Source of the DNA: Mycolicibacter heraklionensis
GTDB lineage: Bacteria; Actinomycetota; Actinomycetes; Mycobacteriales; Mycobacteriaceae
Assembly: GCA_001673575.1 (NCBI GenBank)
Contig: LZME01000060.1
Span: 1-51,805, forward strand
Length of the DNA stretch: 51,805 bases
Direction of reading: 5' to 3'
The position numbers were made by a program, and so were the translations under genes. Positions 43,196-51,805 of this stretch are shown in pieces. The notes beneath the pieces are model-generated. The model saw only the letters and a program-made list of their open reading frames with translations. It had not been told where the DNA came from and did not search any database. Each line of letters opens with the position of its first letter. Within the stretch, counting starts at the first letter, position 1.

Positions 43196-44686
43196 ATGAC
43201 GAACGGCTGGCAGGAGACCCTGGAGGACCTCGACCGGCGGCGCCAGCACACCTGGGCCATGGGGGGCCCGGAGCGGGTGGCCAAACACCACGGTAAGGGC
43301 AAGCTCGACGCCCGCGCCCGAATCGGACACCTGCTGGACCCGGGTAGCTTCCGCGAACTGGGCACCATGGTCGGCGGGCAGATCGCCGCCGACGGCATCG
43401 TGGTGGGCTCGGGGCTGATCAACGGCTCCCCTGTGATGGTGGGCGCCGAGGATTTCACCACGCTGGCGGGCAGCATCGGTCCCGGCGGCAACGCCAAGCG
43501 CTACCGGATCGCCGAGCTGGCGCTGCGCGACAAGATCCCGTTGGTAATGCTGTTGGAGGGCGCGGGATTCCGTCCTACCGGTGAGCACTATGGGCGCACT
43601 CCGACCGACCTGCTGGCCCAGGCGCAATGCTCGGGCAAGGTGCCGACCGTCGCCGCGGTAATGGGTCCTTCGGCCGGGCACGGCGCCCTGGTCGGTCCGG
43701 TCTGCGACTTCCGGATCATGAGCCCGCACGGCGCGATCTTCACCGCCGGCCCGCCGGTGGTCAAAGAATCCACCGGCGAAGACATCACCAAGGAGGACCT
43801 GGGCGGTCCCGAGGTCGCACTGAACAGCGGTGTGGTGCACAACTTCGGCGCCGACGACGAGACGGTGCTCGACGACATCCGCCGGTATCTGTCCTACTTC
43901 CCGTCCAGCGCATGGTCCTACCCCCCGGCGCTGTCGCCGGACGCGGCCGCGCAATCGCGGCCCACTCCCGAGCTGCTCGACATCGTGTCGCGTGACAACC
44001 GTCGGGTCTACGACATGCGGTCGGTACTCGACGTCGTCTTCGACCGGCCCGACTGGTTCGAGGTGCAGCCGCGATTCGGTCGGGCGATCATCTGCGCGCT
44101 GGCCCATCTCGGCGGCCACCCGGTGGCGGTGGTGGCCAACCAGCCGCAGGTGCTGGCCGGATCGATCGACACCGACGCCGCGGACAAGGCGGCGCACTTC
44201 ATCATGGTGGCCGATTCGTTCCATCTGCCGATCGTGTTCTTGGCCGACAACCCCGGCATGCTGCCCGGTAGCCGCTCCGAGCGAGCCGGGGTGTTGCGGG
44301 CCGGCGCGCGGATGTTCGCCGCCCAGACCGCGGCCACCACGGTGAAACTGCATCTGACGCTACGCAAGGCCTACGGTTTCGGTTCCATGGTGATGTCGCT
44401 GCTGGGCTTCGACTCCCAGGTGGCGACGTTCGCTTATCCCGGGGCGACGATGGGCGCGATGAGTGCGGCCGCGCTCAGCTCGGCCACCCACGCCGGGGAG
44501 GATCTGGCCGCCAAACTGCGTGACACCGAACTGCAGGCGTCGTATCACTCCGCCCAGCAGCTCGGCTTCGACGAGCTCATCGATCCCCGCGAGACCCGCG
44601 ACGCGTTGCTGTCCGCCCTGCTGCGCGGGCTGCGCAGCCGCCAGGCCGCCGCCGAGCCGGTGACCCGAACCGTCATCATGCCCTGA
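43196..44686 (+). CDS. Acyl-CoA carboxylase carboxyltransferase (AccD-type) subunit
   Basis: This 496-residue carboxyltransferase-domain protein has KGKLDARARIGHLLDPGSF, GAEDFTTLAGSIGPGGNAKR, LLEGAGFRPT, GPSAGHGALVGPVCDF, the second-half oxyanion region VADSFHLPIVFLADNPGMLPG and LRKAYGFGSMVMS. These are the two crotonase-like halves of AccD/PccB beta subunits, which move CO2 from biotin to acyl-CoA. No biotin carboxylase or carrier gene is near, so it must borrow an AccA or, like geranyl/isohexenyl types, act on an unusual acyl-CoA. ATG has GAGG nine bases upstream. Coupled to the lipocalin-like gene by one shared base. Confidence 0.9.
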   Translation: MTNGWQETLEDLDRRRQHTWAMGGPERVAKHHGKGKLDARARIGHLLDPGSFRELGTMVGGQIAADGIVVGSGLINGSPVMVGAEDFTTLAGSIGPGGNAKRYRIAELALRDKIPLVMLLEGAGFRPTGEHYGRTPTDLLAQAQCSGKVPTVAAVMGPSAGHGALVGPVCDFRIMSPHGAIFTAGPPVVKESTGEDITKEDLGGPEVALNSGVVHNFGADDETVLDDIRRYLSYFPSSAWSYPPALSPDAAAQSRPTPELLDIVSRDNRRVYDMRSVLDVVFDRPDWFEVQPRFGRAIICALAHLGGHPVAVVANQPQVLAGSIDTDAADKAAHFIMVADSFHLPIVFLADNPGMLPGSRSERAGVLRAGARMFAAQTAATTVKLHLTLRKAYGFGSMVMSLLGFDSQVATFAYPGATMGAMSAAALSSATHAGEDLAAKLRDTELQASYHSAQQLGFDELIDPRETRDALLSALLRGLRSRQAAAEPVTRTVIMP

Positions 44687-45075
44687 TGAGCACATTGCGC
44701 GAGGCGCTGCTGGGCGGCTGGGAGCTGTCGTCATTCCATTCGGTCGACGCCGCCACCGGCGCGGTGTCCCACCCCTTGGGTACCGCGCCGCGCGGGCTGA
44801 TCCTCTACACCGCCGACGGCTATATGTCCGCGCAACTGACCGGCAGTGCCGACGCCGCCCTACCCGCCTACATCGCCTACGGTGGCCGATTCCGCGTCGA
44901 CGAGCACACCGCGACCGTGCATCACGAAGTCAGCGTCTCGATGTTGCCGGAGCTGCTGGCCAGCCCGCAGCTGCGGCAGGCACGCGTGGACGGCGACCGG
45001 CTGACGCTGTCGGCGACGACCACCAACGACGGTGCGACGACACACAACACGTTGATCTGGGTCAGACGTCGATGA
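44686..45075 (+). CDS. Lipocalin-like domain protein
   Basis: This 129-residue protein matches the Lipocalin_5 style: LLGGWELSSFHSVDA, HPLGTAPRGLILYTADGYMSAQ, FRVDEHTATVHHEVSVSML and a terminal strand LIWVRR. Such small beta-barrels bind hydrophobic ligands and often accompany catabolic genes. Its ATG shares a base with the carboxyltransferase stop, and its 3' end overlaps the convergent gene at 45062 by 14 bp. No signal peptide. Confidence 0.78.
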   Translation: MSTLREALLGGWELSSFHSVDAATGAVSHPLGTAPRGLILYTADGYMSAQLTGSADAALPAYIAYGGRFRVDEHTATVHHEVSVSMLPELLASPQLRQARVDGDRLTLSATTTNDGATTHNTLIWVRRR

Positions 45076-46030
45076 TGACCTTGCCGACCGCTTTGCGGTC
45101 GGCGACGTAGCGCAGTGCGGTCGCGGTCTCGGCGAGCGGGAAACGGGCACCGATGTAGGGGCTGACCTTGCCCTCGGCGAACAGCTGCCGCAGTTCGGCC
45201 AGGTCGCGCTCGTTGCACGCCGGGAAGTCGGAGGCGAACGTGCGGATCTCCATGCCCTGCACCGTGATGCCCTTGAGCATCACCAGGTTCAGCGGGATCG
45301 CCGGAATCGATCCGGCGGCATAGCCCAAGGTGATGAACCGGCCGCCGCGGGCCAGGCTGCGCAGCGCCGGCTCCGCGTAGGGACCGCCGACCGGGTCGAG
45401 CACGGCCTGCGCGCCGTCGCCGGTGATCTCGCGGATCCGCGTCTTGAGGTCTTCGCGGTCGTAGTCGACCGTCGCGGCCGCACCGCGCTGGCGGCACACT
45501 TCCAGCTTCTCCGGGCTGGAGGCCGCGGCAAGCACTTTCGCGCCCATCGCCACCGCCAGGTCGACGGCGGCCAGCCCGACACCGCCGGCAGCACCCAGCA
45601 CCACCACCCAATCACCCTCTGCGACTTGGGCAACCGAGCGCAGTGCGTGATATGCCGTGCGGTAGGTGACCCCGAATCCGGCCGCTGCCGCGTAGTCGAT
45701 GCCGTCGGGGATGGCACTTACCGCCGCGGCGGGCACCAGCGCCTGCTCGGCAAAACCTCCCACGAACGACGTGCCGACCACCCGATCACCGGGCGCGAAG
45801 GGCACCCCGTCGCCGGCGGCGATCACATCACCGGCCAGTTCGCTGCCGGGCGTGAATGGTGCCGGGATCTTCAGCTGGTACTTGCCGTCGATCAGCAGCA
45901 CGTCGGGGAAGTTGACCGCCGCGGCCCGTACCCGGACCACCAGCGTGCCGGGTCCGGGCGTCGGGTCGGGCAGCTCTCGCAGCACCAGGTCTTCCGGCGG
46001 CCCGTACTGCTCGCAGACGATCGCACGCAT
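45062..46030 (-). CDS. NADPH:quinone oxidoreductase/enoyl reductase-like (MDR family)
   Basis: This 322-residue zinc-free medium-chain dehydrogenase/reductase has ELPDPTPGPGTLVVRVRAAAVNFPD, GSELAGDVIAAGDGV, the NADPH motif VVLGAAGGVGLAAVDLAVAMGAKVLAAASS (by position about 138-167) and no structural zinc cysteines. It reduces quinones or enoyl-CoA C=C bonds with NADPH. Last gene of the APH-SDR-ACAD-TetR operon; its ATG overlaps the TetR stop by one base. Confidence 0.9.
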   Translation of the reverse strand: MRAIVCEQYGPPEDLVLRELPDPTPGPGTLVVRVRAAAVNFPDVLLIDGKYQLKIPAPFTPGSELAGDVIAAGDGVPFAPGDRVVGTSFVGGFAEQALVPAAAVSAIPDGIDYAAAAGFGVTYRTAYHALRSVAQVAEGDWVVVLGAAGGVGLAAVDLAVAMGAKVLAAASSPEKLEVCRQRGAAATVDYDREDLKTRIREITGDGAQAVLDPVGGPYAEPALRSLARGGRFITLGYAAGSIPAIPLNLVMLKGITVQGMEIRTFASDFPACNERDLAELRQLFAEGKVSPYIGARFPLAETATALRYVADRKAVGKVIIDV

Positions 46031-46641
46031 CAGGCCGCCCCCAGCCCACGAAGGCAGAACGACACCAGGTGATCCACATCGGCCCGCTTCGGTCGCCGGC
46101 CGGCATTGAGATAGCCACGCATGGTCGACAAGGTAGCGCCAAAGACCAGATCGGCATCCCGGCGGGGGTCGTCGCCGCCGAGCGCGCTGATCGGCGCGGT
46201 GAGCAGATCACGCAACGGCGCCAGGATGTCCTCATCCGAGCGCGGCCGGTCGGCACTGACCGCCAGCTGGGTGCTGGCGGCGCGGCTCAGGCTCAGCAGG
46301 TGCGGGTCGGACAGCTGCGCCAGGGCGCCCCGGATCCAGCACGCGACCTTGGCTTCCGGCGTGGGCTCCTTGGCCAGTTGATGATCCAGGTAGGACACCA
46401 CGAGCGCGACACCGCGCTCCATCACGGCCAGGATCACGTCGTCCTTACCGGCGAAGTAGCGGTAGAACGCCTTGTTCGACGAGCCAGCCTCGGCGACGAT
46501 GTCCGACACCCGCGGCGGGTCGGGCGCACTGCGCTGCAGCACCGTCACCGCCGCGGCCAGGATCCGTTCCACCTCGGCGGTGGCCTCGCGCTGGCGGTCG
46601 TCGAGCGCGCGGTGCACCGCGGCGTCGACACGTGTGGTCAT
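46030..46641 (-). CDS. TetR-family regulator within the kinase/dehydrogenase operon
   Basis: This 203-residue TetR-type protein has HTH residues at about 20-68 (RILAAAVTVLQRSAPDPPRV, DIVAEAGSSNKAFYRYFAGK) and a helical effector domain. It overlaps the ACAD stop by 4 bases (ATGA) and the next gene by one base. Being inside the operon headed by the 49804-49818 site, it is either that site's regulator or co-controlled by the 32781 product. Confidence 0.9.
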   Translation of the reverse strand: MTTRVDAAVHRALDDRQREATAEVERILAAAVTVLQRSAPDPPRVSDIVAEAGSSNKAFYRYFAGKDDVILAVMERGVALVVSYLDHQLAKEPTPEAKVACWIRGALAQLSDPHLLSLSRAASTQLAVSADRPRSDEDILAPLRDLLTAPISALGGDDPRRDADLVFGATLSTMRGYLNAGRRPKRADVDHLVSFCLRGLGAA

Positions 46642-47936
46642 GGCACGGCCGGAATCCGGTCAACCAAGTCGCCGTACTTCGCGCGCGCGGCCTCGATGCG
46701 GTTGTCCAGGAATTCGCTGGGCCACTCCGGGTCCTCGGCGTCGTAGTCCTTGAGCAGCAACCGGGCCAGGTTCACCTTGTGCGCCTCGGTCGGGCCGTCG
46801 GCCAGACCCAGCGCCACCCCACCCAACAACACATTGGTCAGCGGCAACTGTTCGGTCAGGCCCATCGCACCGTGCACCTGGATCGCGCGCAGACCGATCG
46901 ACTTGAGCACCTGCGAGGCCAGGATCTTGCAGACCCCGATCTCGGCCCGGGCCGCCTTCTCGTCACCGGAGTCGATCAGCCACGCCGCGTGCAGCACCGT
47001 CAGCCGAAACGGGACCAGCTCGGCATAGGAGTCGGCGATGAACGCCTGCACCAGCTGCTTGTCGGCCAACGAACTGCCTTGGGTGAAGCGGCTTTTAGCG
47101 CGGCGGGCCATCATGTCGATGGCCCGCTGGGCCACCCCGATCGAGCGCATGGCGTGGTGCAGACGCCCGCCGGCCAGCCGGCTCTGCAGGATCAGGAAGC
47201 CTTGACCGGGCTCGCCCAGGATCGCGTCGGCCGGGACCCGCACATTGTCGTAGCGCACCAGTGAATGCCCGGCCTCGTGGGGGTGCGACCCCACCAGGTG
47301 ATGGGTGGCTTCGATGACCAGGCCCGGTGTGCCGGCCGGGATCAAGAACGTCGAGGCACCGCGGTGCACCGGCACGTCCGGGTCGGTGATGGCCACCACG
47401 ATGAAGAACGAGGCCACCGAGGCGTTGGAGGAGAAGTACTTTCGTCCGGTGATCACCCAGTCATCGCCGTCGCGCACGGCCCGGGTGGTGAAGACCCGCG
47501 GGTCGGCGCCGCCCTGCGGCTCGGTCATGGAGAAGCAGGAGAAGATCTCCCCCGACAGCAACCCGGCCAGATAGCTGTCCTTCTGCTCTGTCGTGCCGAA
47601 CCGGGCCAGGATCTCCGCGTTGCCGGTGTCGGGGGCCTGGGTGCCGAATACGATCGGAGCCCAGCTCGACCGGCCCAGGATCTCATTGATCAGCGTCAGT
47701 TTGACCGCACCGAATCCCTGGCCGCCGAGCTCCGGCCCCAGATGCGGCGCCCACAGGCCTTGTTCGCGCACCCGGGCCTTGAGCGGGTCGACGATCCGGC
47801 GGCGTTCCTCGGTCAGCGGCAGGTATTCGCAGCCGGGAAACAGCACCTCCAGCGGTTCCACCTCGTCGCGCACGAACGCCCGGATCCAATCGAGCTTCGC
47901 CTCGAACTCCGGTTCGGTAGAGAAGTCCCACGCCAC
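46638..47936 (-). CDS. Acyl-CoA dehydrogenase, ACAD10/ACAD11-like (LvaC-like)
   Basis: This 432-residue dehydrogenase-fold protein has APHLGPELGGQGFGAVKL, FSMTEPQGGADPRVFTTRAV (about residues 140-159), ITGRKYFSSNASVASFFIVV and C-terminal IQVHGAMGLTEQLPL...LADGPTEAHKVNLARLLL. The LADGPxExH signature, with aspartate where other dehydrogenases have the catalytic Glu, and GGRLHHAMRSIG are typical of ACAD10/11 and the bacterial LvaC type. In that family the protein acts with an APH-type kinase to convert 4-hydroxyacyl-CoA, via a phosphorylated intermediate, into enoyl-CoA. The kinase is encoded 0.8 kb upstream in the same operon. Confidence 0.88.
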   Translation of the reverse strand: MAWDFSTEPEFEAKLDWIRAFVRDEVEPLEVLFPGCEYLPLTEERRRIVDPLKARVREQGLWAPHLGPELGGQGFGAVKLTLINEILGRSSWAPIVFGTQAPDTGNAEILARFGTTEQKDSYLAGLLSGEIFSCFSMTEPQGGADPRVFTTRAVRDGDDWVITGRKYFSSNASVASFFIVVAITDPDVPVHRGASTFLIPAGTPGLVIEATHHLVGSHPHEAGHSLVRYDNVRVPADAILGEPGQGFLILQSRLAGGRLHHAMRSIGVAQRAIDMMARRAKSRFTQGSSLADKQLVQAFIADSYAELVPFRLTVLHAAWLIDSGDEKAARAEIGVCKILASQVLKSIGLRAIQVHGAMGLTEQLPLTNVLLGGVALGLADGPTEAHKVNLARLLLKDYDAEDPEWPSEFLDNRIEAARAKYGDLVDRIPAVP

Positions 47937-47958
47937 TTTCCGCTCCTTTCACGGTGAG

Positions 47959-48720
47959 TCAGACACTGCCGCCGTCGGCCCGAACGATCGAGCCGGTGGT
48001 GAAGCTGGAAGCGTCCGACATCAAAAACAGTGCCGCACCGACGATCTCCGGCGGATTCCCGGCGCGCTGCAATGCGGCGGCGCCGAACGGGTTGTCGGCT
48101 TCGCCGAAATTCCACGCCTTGGAGATGTCGGTCAAGAACGGCCCGGGCATCAAGGTGTTGACCCGCACCGTGGGGCCGAACGCCTGGGCCAGTGCTTCGG
48201 TCATGACGTTCAGGCCGGCCTTGGACGCGGCGTAGGGGATGAACGACGGGTGCGGGCGCAGCGAACCGTGGGTGCTGACATTGATGATCGATCCGCGGCC
48301 GGCAGCCATCATCCGTTCACCGATCAACGCCGACAACCGAAATGGGCCTTTGAGGTTGAGGTTCACCACGGCGTCGAACATCTTCTCGGTGACGTCGGTC
48401 TGCTTGCCGTAAACCGGCGACATACCGGCATTGTTGACCAGCACGTCCACCCGACCGAACCGCTCGTAGGCCGCATCGACCAAGCCGTCGAGCTGATCCC
48501 AGCGCCCGACGTGCACCGCATAGGGCAGGGCGAAGCGCCCCGTCTCGGCCTCGATCTCGGCGGCGGTGGCCTGGCAGGTCTCGAGTTTGCGGCTGGCGAT
48601 CACCACGTCGGCGCCGCACCGGGCGGCCGCCAGGGCCATCTCACGCCCCAGGCCGCGGCTGCCGCCGGTGATCAGCACCACCCGGTCGGTCAGGTCGAAG
48701 AGCGAATCCGCATACCCCAT
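47959..48720 (-). CDS. Short-chain dehydrogenase/reductase
   Basis: This 253-residue classical SDR has TGGSRGLG (residues 19-26), IASRKLETC (favouring NADP), NNAG at about 97, INVSTHGS with the serine, and YAASK (about 164-168). It lies 1 bp after the APH-kinase gene and 22 bp before the ACAD10/11-like gene. In the levulinate (Lva) pathway an SDR reduces the 4-keto group before the kinase acts, so a 4-keto/4-hydroxyacyl-CoA substrate is a plausible but unproven assignment. Confidence 0.9.
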   Translation of the reverse strand: MGYADSLFDLTDRVVLITGGSRGLGREMALAAARCGADVVIASRKLETCQATAAEIEAETGRFALPYAVHVGRWDQLDGLVDAAYERFGRVDVLVNNAGMSPVYGKQTDVTEKMFDAVVNLNLKGPFRLSALIGERMMAAGRGSIINVSTHGSLRPHPSFIPYAASKAGLNVMTEALAQAFGPTVRVNTLMPGPFLTDISKAWNFGEADNPFGAAALQRAGNPPEIVGAALFLMSDASSFTTGSIVRADGGSV

Positions 48721-48721
48721 G

Positions 48722-51805
<3,084 letters not shown>

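Overview
The window looks like a whole contig from a high-GC mycobacterium or close relative. The evidence is a YrbE4-like permease pair, a mycobacterial-type SAM methyltransferase, a CYP138-like P450, an F420-dependent LLM oxidoreductase, a probable mycofactocin-coupled SDR, and a very dense set of acyl-CoA dehydrogenase, crotonase, acyl-CoA ligase and CaiB/BaiF genes. No phage, IS element, CRISPR array or rRNA was seen. The right end is a perfect 77-bp inverted repeat in which both strands encode the same SDR segment. It is most likely a fold-back misassembly or contig-end artefact.

Layout. (1) 1-1.4 kb: an unrecognised small gene, then a tRNA cluster (Phe, Asp, Glu on the minus strand with a clear terminator; Lys on the plus strand). 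(2) 1.4-7.7 kb: a minus operon (crotonase, CoA-transferase, amidohydrolase, methyltransferase) divergent from an acyl-CoA ligase plus a small protein. (3) 7.7-16.1 kb: a TetR operon with two hypothetical genes, then a six-gene minus operon (acyl-CoA dehydrogenase, SDR, CoA-transferase, crotonase, thiolase, acyl-CoA dehydrogenase) ending in a double hairpin. (4) 16.1-30.4 kb: a seven-gene minus operon (CoA-transferase, two two-subunit acyl-CoA dehydrogenases around a crotonase, and a ThDP enzyme) divergent from a five-gene plus operon (beta-propeller, GntR, ligase, SDR, ligase). (5) 30.3-35.3 kb: P450; crotonase divergent from a TetR; DUF35 protein plus thiolase-like protein. (6) 35.3-41 kb: a six-gene minus operon of orphan yrbEA/yrbEB, the two subunits of a B12-dependent acyl-CoA mutase, an LLM oxidoreductase and a CoA-transferase. 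(7) 41-51.8 kb: kinase plus crotonase, a carboxyltransferase plus a lipocalin-like protein, then a minus operon (APH-type kinase, SDR, ACAD10/11-like dehydrogenase, TetR, quinone-oxidoreductase-like protein), a ferredoxin reductase and a broken SDR.

How it may work together. Nearly every enzyme acts on CoA thioesters: 3 ligases, 4 family III CoA-transferases, 7 acyl-CoA dehydrogenase polypeptides, 5 crotonases, 2 thiolase-fold proteins, a mutase, a carboxyltransferase and a ThDP lyase-like enzyme. This suggests breakdown of one or several branched, cyclic or oxygenated acids that ordinary beta-oxidation cannot finish. No steroid-ring genes were seen, and the substrate cannot be read from sequence.

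The most distinctive signal is a 15-bp palindrome, GAGAA-N5-TTCTC. It is perfect at three promoters (16106, 32641, 49804) and recognisable at two more (5834, 33624). All five lie 23-68 bp upstream of catabolic start codons, and one lies between a crotonase gene and a TetR gene. I read this as a local TetR regulon joining modules that otherwise look separate, including a kinase/dehydrogenase pair like those that remove 4-hydroxy groups from acyl-CoAs.
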